This document shows positions 1 through 10,240 of a DNA stretch of 64,000 bases, one piece after another. The first letter of the stretch is position 1; each line of letters starts with the position of its first letter. Below the pieces are notes generated by a model, which was not told the origin of the DNA, made no database searches, and saw only the letters and a list, made by a program, of their open reading frames with translations. The position numbers were made by a program, and so were the translations under genes. Source of the DNA: Paenibacillus sp. FSL R7-0273 (GTDB lineage Bacteria; Bacillota; Bacilli; Paenibacillales; Paenibacillaceae); NCBI RefSeq assembly GCF_000758625.1, contig NZ_CP009283.1, positions 15,001 through 79,000 on the forward strand. The letters are read 5' to 3'.

Positions 1-1714
<1,714 letters not shown>

Positions 1715-1791
1715 ATATTTAAGACGCAGATTCGTTTCGGATTCAGTTTTCAGGAATCAAGTTCCTGAAGCATTTACGCTGTAAATGCCCG

Positions 1792-1907
1792 TTTGGTGGC
1801 GATGGCGGAGGGGTTCCACGCGTACCCATCCCGAACACGACCGTTAAGTCCTCCAGCGCCGATGGTACTTGGACCGAAGGGTCCTGGGAGAGTAGGACGC
1901 CGCCAAG
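1792..1907 (+). rRNA. 5S ribosomal RNA
   Basis: About 116 nt beginning TTTGGTGGCGATGGCGG and closing with GACGCCGCCAAGC, which pair as the terminal helix of a Gram-positive 5S rRNA. The conserved CCCGAACACG loop is present near 1829. It sits about 78 nt after the 23S 3' end with no tRNA between them. The exact ends are good to a few bases. Confidence 0.95.
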
Positions 1908-1917
1908 CACATAAAGT

Positions 1918-1948
1918 CATTGTTGAGTAATCGACAATGGCTTTTTTG
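1918..1948 (+). terminator. Rho-independent terminator of the rRNA operon
   Basis: A 9-bp stem (CATTGTTGA with TCGACAATG, one G-T pair) closes a 4-nt loop and is followed by CTTTTTTG. It lies directly behind the 5S gene and ends the operon. Confidence 0.85.
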
Positions 1949-2156
1949 TTTTAAACAGCAAAAAAAGAGAATGTTTTGTAATAAAACGCTTTCATTTGAG
2001 TGACATTTTTGTTACCGACGATATGTGTTATCCAAGTATAATAGAAATGTGCAAATATCAGGCATGCCCTTAATACGATTGAACTACTGATTAATTCTAA
2101 CTTTGAATTTTTCTTGTGTCTTTTGATGCATGGTAGTGGTAAGGAGGATTTAAGGT

Positions 2157-2573
2157 ATGAAGCAGAACCGGCCCTTGTGGATACTACTTGTTGTATGTAT
2201 ATTGAGTGTTGCACTCATCGGCTGTGGAGCGAAGGAGCCCAAATGGGATAGCTTTGAGGGAGCACTGATTGAGAAGAGCTTTCCTGTTCCGGTGGAAGCA
2301 AGCTCGCCTGACAAGACAACTACAAATGTTGCGATGGACTACGTCCGTTATTCATTATCCGGTCTAAAGGAGAAAGAGGGCTTGCCGGATCCATATCTGG
2401 AAGCTATTGAAGCCTGGGGCTGGAAGGAACAAAAAAGCGCTGAGGATGCGGGGAATTCCCGTGTTTTTCAAAAGGACAGCCTGATTATACATCTGACCGT
2501 ACATGACGGTTATTTTATAGTTATGATTCCTAAAGAAAAGAAGATTGCCATTAAGGGTCTGAAGAGTAAATAA
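2157..2573 (+). CDS. small lipoprotein of unknown function
   Basis: 138 aa. The N-terminus is a type II signal peptide: basic KQNR, a hydrophobic stretch at residues 7-21, and a lipobox ALIGC with the lipidated cysteine at position 23, so the mature protein should be anchored on the outer face of the membrane. The remaining 115 residues are polar and mixed, with no motif I recognise. A strong AAGGAGG site precedes the ATG by about 8 nt. A -10 hexamer TATAAT at 2037-2042, with a poor -35 19 bp upstream, could start its own transcript behind the rRNA terminator, and the gene has its own terminator, so it is probably monocistronic. I do not recognise the family. Confidence 0.85.
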   Translation: MKQNRPLWILLVVCILSVALIGCGAKEPKWDSFEGALIEKSFPVPVEASSPDKTTTNVAMDYVRYSLSGLKEKEGLPDPYLEAIEAWGWKEQKSAEDAGNSRVFQKDSLIIHLTVHDGYFIVMIPKEKKIAIKGLKSK

Positions 2574-2610
2574 AGAATCGCCGTCTGCTTGGACGGCGAT
2601 TCTTTATTGT
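2574..2610 (+). terminator. Terminator of the lipoprotein gene, possibly two-way
   Basis: A perfect 12-bp stem (AGAATCGCCGTC with GACGGCGATTCT) around a 6-nt loop, followed by TTATTGTTGTT. It starts directly at the stop codon. The A-rich left flank could also serve the convergent gene on the other strand. Confidence 0.8.
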
Positions 2611-2667
2611 TGTTAAACTAATGAGGCTGACCGGTCAGTAGTTATAGTATGTATACGGCTCTTTGGA

Positions 2668-3192
2668 TTACTGGGCATAATAGGAGACGTCGCCAGTGCT
2701 GAATTTGAGCATTCCGCTTTTTTCATTGCGCCGGAGCTTCAGAAGTGTGTACAGCCGGGGCAGAAGTAGCCATAGGTGGCAGATAGCGAGTGAGGCTGTA
2801 AATGCAGCAGGCACCCAGACAATAAACAATGCAGCAATACACAGGCCGATCCAGAAGTTATGCAGCTGTACTTTGCGGAAGATGCTGTAGCTGATATATT
2901 GCTCGGGCATATAGCCTAGCCAGGGCAGACGCAGGGTCATTTTCCAGCGTTTTGCAATGGGATGGCCGGTGATAAGCAGCACTGAACGCGAAATTACATA
3001 TTGAATCCATAAAACAACAGGAGCAGCAATAAGCATATACACGAAGCTCCACCAGGAGAGGAACACAGTCTCCAATACCAGAAATACCAGGGGAAGCAGA
3101 TAATATATACGGAGTTTCGTATTCGTCAGATTTATTTTTTTGATAAGCTTGTATTGATAGAATGTAGCTGCGCCTTTGGGGTTAGATTCCAT
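2668..3192 (-). CDS. integral membrane protein, unknown
   Basis: 174 aa. Hydrophobicity suggests four membrane segments in two hairpins, roughly residues 30-48 and 50-70 and then 112-130 and 132-150, with basic loops between them (for example KRWKMTLRLPW) and a short polar C-terminus. A GAGGAGG site lies about 13 nt before the ATG, which is rather far, so the start is not certain. It converges on the lipoprotein gene and is one of only three leftward genes here. No enzymatic motif is seen and the family is not recognised. Confidence 0.7.
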   Translation of the reverse strand: MESNPKGAATFYQYKLIKKINLTNTKLRIYYLLPLVFLVLETVFLSWWSFVYMLIAAPVVLWIQYVISRSVLLITGHPIAKRWKMTLRLPWLGYMPEQYISYSIFRKVQLHNFWIGLCIAALFIVWVPAAFTASLAICHLWLLLPRLYTLLKLRRNEKSGMLKFSTGDVSYYAQ

Positions 3193-3340
3193 AGCGAAAG
3201 TTAGGCCTCCTCATGAATGCTCATGTTAATAATATCGGACGGATCCGGTGTTTTATTAAACTTCGCCGGCATAATCACCTGGCGGTGATTACAGAATATA
3301 TATATTATGGCTGGGCAGGATAGGAAAAAACTATGAAAAG

Positions 3341-3370
3341 GTTTAAAATGATAGAAGGTGTAACATACTG
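3341..3370 (+). promoter_or_regulatory. candidate forespore (sigma-F/G type) promoter of gin
   Basis: GTTTAA (3341-3346), 17 bp, then CATACTG (3364-3370). The second element differs by one base from the sigma-G -10 CATACTA. It lies 29 nt before the gin start, which fits a forespore-expressed gene; in B. subtilis the homologue csfB is transcribed by sigma-F. The -35 is weak, so the assignment is tentative. Confidence 0.4.
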
Positions 3371-3398
3371 TTCTTAAAAGAGTCAAGGTGGGATGATT

Positions 3399-3584
3399 AT
3401 GGAACAGCAAACTGAGCAGTCCTGCATTATTTGCGGACAGATGAAGCAGGAAGGAATTGTGATTGTCTCGCACTTTATTTGTGAAGATTGCGAGAGTGAG
3501 ATGGTGCGTACTGATGCTGAAGATATCAAGTACCGCTTTTTTATCGGCCGGATGAAGAAAATCGGATTGCAAAAGAACGCCTAA
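3399..3584 (+). CDS. csfB: anti-sigma-G factor Gin (CsfB)
   Basis: 61 aa from the preferred ATG. Two pairs of cysteines, CIIC (residues 9-12) and CEDC (28-31), make the small zinc-binding fold of Gin, followed by the family's MVRTDAEDIKYRFF segment. Gin binds sigma-G in the forespore, preventing its early activity, and helps switch off sigma-E in the mother cell. An upstream ATG at 3393 overlaps the AAGGTGG ribosome site, whereas 3399 stands 7 nt after it, so 3399 is chosen. As in B. subtilis, the gene precedes the yaaO-tmk block, though xpaC and yaaN are absent here. Confidence 0.88.
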   Translation: MEQQTEQSCIICGQMKQEGIVIVSHFICEDCESEMVRTDAEDIKYRFFIGRMKKIGLQKNA

Positions 3585-3666
3585 CCAGACCAGAGACTAA
3601 TAATGGTGAAAAAGAGAGTGCGGTGGATTTGTGTCGCAATGGCTGCATATCAGGATAATCATATAA

Positions 3667-3711
3667 CGGTTCCCCGTTCTCTTTTGATGCGGTGGGGCCG
3701 TTTTGTTGTGT
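3667..3711 (+). terminator. possible terminator after gin
   Basis: ACGG-TT-CCCC pairs with GGGGCCGT across an 18-nt loop, with a 2-nt bulge, and is followed by TTTTGTTG. A second pairing (AAAAGAGA near 3609 with TCTCTTTT near 3680) overlaps the loop. Moderate quality. Confidence 0.4.
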
Positions 3712-3793
3712 AATTTAGCTTTTGGTACAGTATTATAGGCGTTTGGGCATATTTGCGTTAAAATAGAGGTAACCCCCAGGGAAGGATATGAAC

Positions 3794-5548
3794 ATGGACA
3801 AGCTACAGCCTGGCAGGGCACCTATATATGAAATGCTGGAACAATATAGACTTAAGGGTAATATATCTTATCATGTGCCCGGCCACAAGAACGGTAATGC
3901 GTACAGCGCTGGCGGAGGGGCAGGCTTTCTCGATGAGATTATGAGGTACGATGTTACTGAAATTACCGGAACGGATGATCTTCATCATCCTGAGGGGGTT
4001 ATTAAGGAAGCACAGGAGCTGGCTGCTGACTGCTTTGGGGCGGAGGAGAGCTTTTTGCTGGTTGGCGGCAGCACTGCCGGTAATCTTGCACTCATTCTTA
4101 CTGTATGTCCCGAGCCGGGGATGACATTGATTCTTCAGCGAAACGTGCATAAGTCAGTTATTCACGGGCTGATACTGGCCGGTGTGAATGCAGTTTTTCT
4201 GGAGCCGCAGTTGGATGCGGACAGCGGCCTGGCGGTCGCTCCGGCGGCTGAGGCGGTACAGGCTGCTCTCGCAGCCTACCCTGAGGCCGCTGCCGTGCTG
4301 GTGACCATGCCGAATTACTACGGCATGGGAGCAGACCTGGCGCCCCTCGCGCGCATCTGCCATGACCACAGCGTTCCGCTGCTGGTCGACGAGGCGCACG
4401 GGGCGCATTACGGGCAGCACCCGGCTCTGCCGGCCGGGGCGCTTGCCTGCGGCGCGGACGGCGTGGTGCAGTCCACGCACAAGATGCTGCCGGCACTGAC
4501 CATGGGTGCCATGCTGCACGTACAGGGGCCGCGCCTTGACCGCGCGCTGCTGCGGCAGCGGCTGGCTATGGTGCAGAGCTCCAGCCCATCGTATCCGCTG
4601 ATGGCTTCGCTCGACCTGGCCCGGCGGCTAGTGCATACCGGGCGCGCCGGGGCCTTCACGGCGGGGCTCGCCGCCGTGGAAGTGCTGAGGCGCGGCCTGG
4701 CGGAGCTGCCGCGCTTCGGGCTGCTGCAGCCTGCGGCGCAGCAGCGTACCCCCGGCGGCGCTGGTACAGCCGCCGGAGCACCCGCGCCGCCAGCCAGCGG
4801 GGCGGCGTACACGGCCCAGGACCCCTTTAAGGCGGTCATTTATGACGCCGCCGGGGTCCTGGGGGGCTTCGAGCTGCAGCGCAGGCTCGAAGAGAAGGGC
4901 ATCGTGCCGGAGATGAGCGACGACCGGCACGTAGTGCTGGCCTTCAGCCTCGGCTCGAAGGCTGAAGAGACCGCCGCGCTGCTGGACGCGCTGCGCAGCA
5001 TAGAGGCCGAGGAGCCAGCAGCAGTCCAACCCGGTCATAACGAAGCAGGAGCTCTGTCTGCTAACCCGGGTCTTAACGAAGCGGAAGCTCTACCCGCTAA
5101 CCCGGGTCTTAATGGAGCAGGAGCTCTGTCCGCTAACCCGGGTCTTAACGAAGCGGGAGCTCCATCCGCTAACCCGGGTCATAACGAAGCAGAAGCTCCA
5201 TCTCCTAACCGGGGTCATACTGAAGCAGCACGGCAGGCCAATATTTCCACGTGGAACATTTTGAGCGGGCAGCTGTTTTCACAGCCGGTAAGGTTCGCCA
5301 TGAAGCCGGTATCTCAGGCTGAAACCGAAAGCATACCTCTCGAATACAGTATAGGAAGAACATGCGCGGAGATGGTAATCCCTTATCCGCCAGGAATTCC
5401 GCTGCTATACCCGGGAGAATTTATAACAAAGGCAGCCTGCAGCAGGCTGGAGGCTCTGAGCCGGGGGGGAGCCAGGTTTCAGGCCTGTGCTGACCCGGCG
5501 TTGCAGCACATCAGGGTCTACAACATACAGAAGGGCGGAGAAGTATAA
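3794..5548 (+). CDS. Orn/Lys/Arg decarboxylase family protein (YaaO-like)
   Basis: PLP-dependent fold-type I decarboxylase, about 584 aa. Early landmarks are YHVPGHKNG near residue 30 and DVTEITGTDDLHHPEG, both typical of the family. The cofactor-binding aspartate lies in VDEAHGAHYG (about residue 199) and the Schiff-base lysine in QSTHKM (about 230). The substrate among ornithine, lysine and arginine cannot be read from the sequence. Two low-complexity inserts are odd: an Ala/Gly/Pro-rich run (about 315-348) and a 12-residue tandem repeat (about 412-479) before the C-terminal domain. GC content in 4.2-5.0 kb is far above its surroundings. ATG 3794 is 8 nt behind GGGAAGG and preferred over ATG 3788, which sits almost on it. 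The stop abuts the GTG of tmk. Confidence 0.88.
   Translation: MDKLQPGRAPIYEMLEQYRLKGNISYHVPGHKNGNAYSAGGGAGFLDEIMRYDVTEITGTDDLHHPEGVIKEAQELAADCFGAEESFLLVGGSTAGNLALILTVCPEPGMTLILQRNVHKSVIHGLILAGVNAVFLEPQLDADSGLAVAPAAEAVQAALAAYPEAAAVLVTMPNYYGMGADLAPLARICHDHSVPLLVDEAHGAHYGQHPALPAGALACGADGVVQSTHKMLPALTMGAMLHVQGPRLDRALLRQRLAMVQSSSPSYPLMASLDLARRLVHTGRAGAFTAGLAAVEVLRRGLAELPRFGLLQPAAQQRTPGGAGTAAGAPAPPASGAAYTAQDPFKAVIYDAAGVLGGFELQRRLEEKGIVPEMSDDRHVVLAFSLGSKAEETAALLDALRSIEAEEPAAVQPGHNEAGALSANPGLNEAEALPANPGLNGAGALSANPGLNEAGAPSANPGHNEAEAPSPNRGHTEAARQANISTWNILSGQLFSQPVRFAMKPVSQAETESIPLEYSIGRTCAEMVIPYPPGIPLLYPGEFITKAACSRLEALSRGGARFQACADPALQHIRVYNIQKGGEV
5027..5230 (+). repeat. 36-bp coding minisatellite inside the decarboxylase
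   Basis: Five full 36-bp units (5027, 5063, 5099, 5135, 5171) and a partial sixth (5207-5230), in frame, each coding 12 residues of the type NPGLNEAGALSA. Units differ by a few substitutions but never by frame. Units 2-5 all start AACCCGGGT. The array lies in the linker between the PLP domain and the C-terminal domain. Confidence 0.95.
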
Positions 5549-6190
5549 GTGGGACGTGAGGGCTTTTTTATTACTTTGGAGGGAGGCGATGGAGCAGGCA
5601 AAACAACCGTACTGGGCAGAGTAGCAGCCTATCTGCAGAACCATTCCATGCCTTATATTATTACGCGGGAACCCGGAGGCATTGAGATTGCCGAAAAAAT
5701 CCGCTCCATCATCCTTGATCCTGCCCATACAGCGATGGATGCACGGACGGAAGCACTGCTGTATGCGGCTGCGAGAAGCCAGCATCTGGCTGAAGTGGTA
5801 GAGCCGGCACTGCAGCAGGGCCTTACTGTACTTTGTGACCGCTTTGTCGATAGCAGTCTTGTTTACCAGGGGCATGCACGGGGGCTCGGCATTGAGAGGG
5901 TCAGAAGTATTAATGAGTTCGCAACAGGCGGACGCAAGCCGGATCTCACCTTTTATCTGGATGTAGACCCCGAGGTTGGCTTATCGCGGATCGCTGCCAA
6001 TCAGGACAGGGAGGTTAACCGCCTTGATCTGGAAAAGCTCGATTTTCACCAGAAGGTGCGCGAGGGCTATCAGCTGGTGGTGCAGTCCGATTTGGAGCGT
6101 GTTGTAGTGCTGGATGCTAACCGGCCGATCCATATGGTTGAGCAGGATATCGTCCGGACGCTGCAGGAGCGCATATTAAAGGATTTTTAA
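5549..6190 (+). CDS. tmk: thymidylate kinase
   Basis: 213 aa, the usual length. It phosphorylates dTMP to dTDP with ATP in the cytoplasm. The P-loop is GGDGAGKTT (about residues 12-20); the DRF motif at 97-99, with the following serines, binds the thymidylate phosphate, and TREPGG is the family's substrate signature. The GTG start follows the decarboxylase stop with no gap and is served by GGGCGGAG inside the upstream gene, so the two are translationally coupled. The downstream order darA-yaaR-holB is the same as in B. subtilis. Confidence 0.96.
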   Translation: MGREGFFITLEGGDGAGKTTVLGRVAAYLQNHSMPYIITREPGGIEIAEKIRSIILDPAHTAMDARTEALLYAAARSQHLAEVVEPALQQGLTVLCDRFVDSSLVYQGHARGLGIERVRSINEFATGGRKPDLTFYLDVDPEVGLSRIAANQDREVNRLDLEKLDFHQKVREGYQLVVQSDLERVVVLDANRPIHMVEQDIVRTLQERILKDF

Positions 6191-6267
6191 GGCAGCATGT
6201 CAAATATTACAGTAAGCACACTGCTGTTTAATAAGTTTCTTACCAAACAATTAGGAGGAATGCGAAG

Positions 6268-6597
6268 ATGAATCTAATCATTGCAATTATCCAGGATAAA
6301 GACAGTAACCGGTTGTCCAGCGAACTCGTCAAAGCTAATTTCCGTGCCACCAAGCTGGCCAGTACAGGCGGATTTCTGCGGGCAGGCAATACGACATTCC
6401 TGATTGGTGTAGACGACTCCCAGGTGGATGCGGTGCTCAGTGTAATCCGCAATAGCTGCAAGGTGCGCGAACAGCTCGTTACTCCGGTAACTCCGATGAG
6501 CGGTACTACGGATTCCTATCTGCCGCTTCCGGTGGAAGTGCAGGTGGGCGGAGCAACAGTATTTGTTCTTCCTGTCGATCGTTTTGAGCATTATTGA
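6268..6597 (+). CDS. darA: cyclic-di-AMP receptor, PII-like (DarA/PstA)
   Basis: 109 aa, PII-like fold. It begins MNLIIAIIQDKDS and carries the family segments TKLASTGGFLRAGN (residues 28-41) and VDDSQVDAV. The family forms trimers that bind c-di-AMP between subunits; its downstream partner is not established. A strong TTAGGAGG site precedes the ATG. The window also holds a c-di-AMP riboswitch (14.78 kb), so two c-di-AMP sensors of different kinds lie within 9 kb. Confidence 0.93.
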   Translation: MNLIIAIIQDKDSNRLSSELVKANFRATKLASTGGFLRAGNTTFLIGVDDSQVDAVLSVIRNSCKVREQLVTPVTPMSGTTDSYLPLPVEVQVGGATVFVLPVDRFEHY

Positions 6598-6621
6598 GCA
6601 TAATAGGGGCGGTAGATACCT

Positions 6622-7065
6622 TTGAAAATAAACCCGGGCTACAGGCCCTTAAAAAGTGAACTCCTGAATGCTGATGCAGAGCGCAGGCCTGTACAGCAGA
6701 AAAGCTTCAACGACGTATTTCAGCAGCAGGGGGAGCAAAAAACACTGGATGAGCTGAACCGCCAGATCAAGGATATTCAGCAGCAGGGCGACCGGCTGGC
6801 CAAATCAATGACGGTTCGCGAGCTTGCCATATATAGAAATATGGTCAAACGCTTTTTGGAGGAAACGGCGCGGCGGGGTGTAGTTCTGAGAGAAACCAAA
6901 GGCTGGGACCGCCGCGGCCGCGGCAAGCGCTACAAGCTGCTTGAGGAGATTGATGCCGCCTTGCTGAATCTGGCCGATGATCTGCTTGAGAGTGAGCAGG
7001 GCCGGATCGATCTGCTGGGCCGGGTCGGTGAAATCCGCGGAATGCTGATTAATCTTTCTTTTTAA
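6622..7065 (+). CDS. yaaR: YaaR family protein (DUF327)
   Basis: 147 aa, soluble, mostly helical and highly charged, with KSFNDVFQQQGEQ at about residues 27-39 and VVLRETKGWDRRGRGKRY near the middle, as in YaaR. Function not established. The TTG start stands 8 nt after AGGGGCGGT; no ATG occurs near it. It sits between darA and holB, as in B. subtilis, only 24 nt after darA, so co-transcription is likely. Confidence 0.85.
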   Translation: MKINPGYRPLKSELLNADAERRPVQQKSFNDVFQQQGEQKTLDELNRQIKDIQQQGDRLAKSMTVRELAIYRNMVKRFLEETARRGVVLRETKGWDRRGRGKRYKLLEEIDAALLNLADDLLESEQGRIDLLGRVGEIRGMLINLSF

Positions 7066-7083
7066 AAGAAGTTGGAGGAATTT

Positions 7084-8058
7084 ATGCCTTTTCATGATAT
7101 TTTAGGGCAGGAGGATGCAAAACGTCTGCTGCAGAATGCGCTCCGCAAGGACGCCGTCAGTCATGCTTACCTGTTCACCGGCTCTGCCGGCAGCGGGCAG
7201 CTGAAGACAGCGCTGATGTTTGCCCAAGCCATATTCTGTACCGGCCTTAAAGATGATGCCTGCGGTGAATGTCTGGAGTGCCGTAAGGTGGAGCATGGCA
7301 ACCATCCTGATCTGACGCTGCTGAAGCCTGACGGGGCAAGCATCAAAATCGATCAGATCCGTGAGCTCCAGCGAGTGTTTTCCTACCGGTCTGAGGGGGT
7401 TAACCCCAAGGTTTATATTATAGAGGGAGCAGATAAAATGACGGTTCAGGCCGCCAACAGTCTGCTCAAATTTCTGGAGGAGCCGCCTGCTCCGGCAGTA
7501 GGCATTCTAATCTCGGACAACAGCAGTTCCCTGCTGCCTACGATCCAGTCGAGGACTCAGCGCATCCCGTTCAGCCCGCTGCATCCGGATATTATGCTCC
7601 AGGCGTTAGCCGGTGAAGGGGTTCCGGTGCCGCTGGCCCGGTGCGCCGTTTCACTGACTTCGGGACTCGACGGGTGCAGGGAACTTTTGGCACAGAATTG
7701 GTTTGCAGAAATGAGAAATCTAGTGTTACAATTAGCAAAGGAGTCTATGGGCAAGGGCAGCACTGCAGTGGCAACCGCCGGGCAGAAGCTGGCCAAGACC
7801 GGACTCGGTGAACATATGGATACTCTGTTCAGCATGTTCCACCTCTGGTTCAAAGATATGCTCTACTTCCTGTACCGCAGACACGAAAGCATCGTTTTCA
7901 TAGATCAGTTAGACTTTATTTCCAGACATGCCCGCGAGCGGAGCACGGAACAATGGGTCTCCTATATGGAATCCGCAGCGGAGAGCAAGCGCAAGCTCCG
8001 TTCCAACGCCAATGCAGGACTCTGTCTGGAGCAGTTTTTAATCCGATTGGAAGGGTAA
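7084..8058 (+). CDS. holB: DNA polymerase III delta' subunit
   Basis: 324 aa. Clamp-loader subunit that works with DnaX and HolA to load the beta clamp. The AAA+ fold is recognisable, but the P-loop reads GSAGSGQLKT without the usual lysine, as expected for delta', which does not hydrolyse ATP. A four-cysteine zinc module (Cys 52, 60, 63, 66) follows, then the IDQIRELQ and LLKFLEEPP motifs and the SRTQ sensor. ATG 7084 lies 4 nt behind TTGGAGGA; an in-frame TTG at 7072 lies upstream of that site and is not used. Confidence 0.93.
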   Translation: MPFHDILGQEDAKRLLQNALRKDAVSHAYLFTGSAGSGQLKTALMFAQAIFCTGLKDDACGECLECRKVEHGNHPDLTLLKPDGASIKIDQIRELQRVFSYRSEGVNPKVYIIEGADKMTVQAANSLLKFLEEPPAPAVGILISDNSSSLLPTIQSRTQRIPFSPLHPDIMLQALAGEGVPVPLARCAVSLTSGLDGCRELLAQNWFAEMRNLVLQLAKESMGKGSTAVATAGQKLAKTGLGEHMDTLFSMFHLWFKDMLYFLYRRHESIVFIDQLDFISRHARERSTEQWVSYMESAAESKRKLRSNANAGLCLEQFLIRLEG

Positions 8059-8200
8059 AGGCTTAGACATAATATAATCCTCCGGATCAGCGCTTCAGCC
8101 TGGAACTAAAGGTTTAACGGATGAGGAAGGACAAGCATAGATCACCAGGGAGCGGATTTGCTTAAGGGTTCCTTTTACCGGCAAACAAGGGGGTTAATTT

Positions 8201-9001
8201 TTGTACAGCGTAGTAGGCGTCCGCTTTAAAAAAGCGGGTAAAATATATTATTTCGATCCGCTTGATTTCCCGATTGAACGTGATCAGTGCGTTATAGTGG
8301 AGACAGCACGAGGGGTTGAATACGGTAAGGTTGTCGTTGGCAAAAAAGAGGTGCAGGAAGCTGATGTTGTATTGCCTCTCAAGAAAGTCATGCGGATCGC
8401 CGGTGAAACCGACGCACGTGTGGTGGAAGAGAACAAGGGTGCAGCAAAGGACGCATTCAACACCTGTTTAAATAAAATCCGCGATCACGGCCTCAAAATG
8501 AAGCTGGTGGATGTTGAATTCACTTTTGACCGCAACAAGATTATTTTTTATTTCACGGCTGAGGGACGCGTCGATTTCCGTGAGCTGGTTAAGGATCTGG
8601 CGAGTATTTTCCGGACCCGGATTGAGCTGCGGCAGATCGGTGTCCGTGACGAAGCGAAGATGCTGGGCGGACTTGGACCCTGCGGACGGGTATTATGCTG
8701 CTCCTCCTGGCTTGGAGATTTTGAGCCGGTGTCAATTAAGATGGCTAAGGACCAGAATCTTTCACTGAACCCGACTAAGATTTCGGGCTTATGCGGAAGA
8801 CTAATGTGCTGTCTGAAGTTTGAGCATGATAATTATGAGAGCACGAAGGAAGAAATGCCGGCGGTAGGTAAGCTTGTCGTAACCTCACTGGGAGAAGGCA
8901 AGGTGGTTGGAATCAATGCCGGAAGCCGTACGGTTCATGTACAGCTGTTTGAAGTGGGCAAAGTTAAGGAACTTCCAATGGATGATGTTGTCGTCAAGTA
9001 A
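8201..9001 (+). CDS. ricT: RicT (YaaT), PSP1-domain stage 0 sporulation protein
   Basis: 266 aa. RicT, with RicA and RicF, forms an Fe-S complex that adapts RNase Y-dependent mRNA maturation and favours sporulation, competence and biofilm formation. The PSP1 C-terminal domain is clear, and the cysteines expected to hold the clusters are visible: Cys161, 166 and 167 (PCGRVLCC), and 198, 203 and 204 (LCGRLMCC). The TTG start lies about 8 nt after AAGGGGG. A 142-nt gap without recognisable signal separates it from holB, apart from a TATAAT at 8072-8077 without a good -35. Confidence 0.94.
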   Translation: MYSVVGVRFKKAGKIYYFDPLDFPIERDQCVIVETARGVEYGKVVVGKKEVQEADVVLPLKKVMRIAGETDARVVEENKGAAKDAFNTCLNKIRDHGLKMKLVDVEFTFDRNKIIFYFTAEGRVDFRELVKDLASIFRTRIELRQIGVRDEAKMLGGLGPCGRVLCCSSWLGDFEPVSIKMAKDQNLSLNPTKISGLCGRLMCCLKFEHDNYESTKEEMPAVGKLVVTSLGEGKVVGINAGSRTVHVQLFEVGKVKELPMDDVVVK

Positions 9002-9029
9002 ACCATAAGGTTACTTTCGGGGTGGAAAC

Positions 9030-9395
9030 TTGGAGAAGAAAAATATATTTGCACACATGCAGGAGATGGAAGCGCAGATGGAAACAATGCGCGCCACTCT
9101 CGGAGATTGGAAACAGACGGTCAAGGAACTGATGGAAGCCAATCAAAGGCTCAGTCTGGAAAATGAACAGCTCCGCAAAATACTGAAAAGGGAAGCACCT
9201 TTGGACCCGGCCGTGGATACAGCTGAAGCAGAAGCGCTGCTGGCTGCTGCTGAAGGAACAGAGGAGGTCGTCGGGGAAGGTTATGATAATCTGGCCCGCC
9301 TGTACCATGAAGGCTTTCACATCTGCAATGTCTATTTTGGGCATCTACGTACAGAGGGTGACTGTCTGTTCTGTCTTTCTTTTCTTAATAAATGA
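9030..9395 (+). CDS. yabA: replication initiation control protein YabA
   Basis: 121 aa. YabA links DnaA to DnaN and restrains over-initiation. The N-terminal half (about 1-60) is a coiled coil for tetramer formation; the C-terminal part holds the zinc site His97, Cys99, Cys112, Cys115 in HICNVYFG...GDCLFC. An Ala/Glu-rich hinge joins them. The TTG start follows GGGGTGG. It lies 28 nt after ricT and ends in a strong terminator, closing the operon that begins near tmk. Confidence 0.94.
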   Translation: MEKKNIFAHMQEMEAQMETMRATLGDWKQTVKELMEANQRLSLENEQLRKILKREAPLDPAVDTAEAEALLAAAEGTEEVVGEGYDNLARLYHEGFHICNVYFGHLRTEGDCLFCLSFLNK

Positions 9396-9404
9396 GGATA
9401 TCCA

Positions 9405-9436
9405 GCCGTAGGAGATTTACGCCTACGGTTTTTTTT
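9405..9436 (+). terminator. Terminator after yabA
   Basis: CCGTAGG (9406-9412) pairs with CCTACGG (9422-9428) and is followed by eight T residues. Confidence 0.88.
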
Positions 9437-9463
9437 GAATTTTATACACCTTAGGAGATTATG

Positions 9464-10240
9464 ATGATGAATTCTTTTAATGAATTGCCTGTTCCTTTGC
9501 AGCCGTCAGAGCGGATTGATGATTTACTGACTCATGATTTGCGGATTATTCAGAGTGATGAGGTATTCAGCTTCTCAATGGATGCTGTATTGCTGGCCCG
9601 GTTTGCCGGGATTCCTCCGCGGGGCAGGGTGCTTGATTTATGTACCGGAAACGGGGTTATTCCCATGCTGCTGACCACACGCACCAAAGCTTCTATAGAA
9701 GGAATAGAAATTCAGCCGCGTCTGGCGGATATGGCCCGCCGCAGTGTTGCCCTGAATGGCCTTGAGGACCGGGTGCAGATTCATGAAGGAGACCTGCGCG
9801 AGCTGCATACTGTAGCCGGATACGGCGTCTATGATGCAATAACGGTCAATCCGCCTTATATGCCGCTTAACGGAAGCGATCTCAAGCTGAATTCTCACCA
9901 GGCCATGGCCCGGCATGAAATCGGATGTACGCTGGAAGAGGTTATTCAGGCCTGTGTACGCCTTGTCCGTACTGGAGGCAAAGTAAGCATGGTGCATAAG
10001 CCCCAGCGGCTGGTGGACATTATCAGTTTGATGAGACAATACAGGCTGGAGCCGAAGCTTATCCGTTTTGTTCATCCGCGGGCCCATCTGGAGGCCAATA
10101 TGGTATTAATTGAAGCGGCGCGTGACGGCAAGCCTGAGGTACGTTTACAACCGCCGCTGATCGTATATAATGATGACAATCAATACTGTCCGGAAATTAT
10201 GGACATTTATTATGGGAATAAAGAGGATAACAGCCAATGA
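9464..10240 (+). CDS. trmN6: tRNA1(Val) adenine-N6-methyltransferase (YabB/TrmN6)
   Basis: About 258 aa class I SAM-dependent methyltransferase. Motif I is LDLCTGNGVIP (about residues 58-68) and the catalytic NPPY lies near 129, as in N6-adenine methyltransferases. The family modifies A37 of tRNA-Val. Three ATG codons in a row (9461, 9464, 9467) follow AGGAG; the middle one has the best spacing, but this cannot be settled by eye. The stop overlaps the rsmI start by 4 nt. The GIY-YIG gene yazA, which separates the two in B. subtilis, is missing. Confidence 0.88.
   Translation: MMNSFNELPVPLQPSERIDDLLTHDLRIIQSDEVFSFSMDAVLLARFAGIPPRGRVLDLCTGNGVIPMLLTTRTKASIEGIEIQPRLADMARRSVALNGLEDRVQIHEGDLRELHTVAGYGVYDAITVNPPYMPLNGSDLKLNSHQAMARHEIGCTLEEVIQACVRLVRTGGKVSMVHKPQRLVDIISLMRQYRLEPKLIRFVHPRAHLEANMVLIEAARDGKPEVRLQPPLIVYNDDNQYCPEIMDIYYGNKEDNSQ

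Noticed and set aside
3201..3572. 123-residue minus-strand frame
   Set aside because: Covers gin in antisense; gin has zinc motifs and a fitting ribosome site, this frame has neither.
5027..5230. CRISPR-like array
   Set aside because: Units are contiguous, without spacers, and stay in frame within a protein; it is a coding minisatellite.
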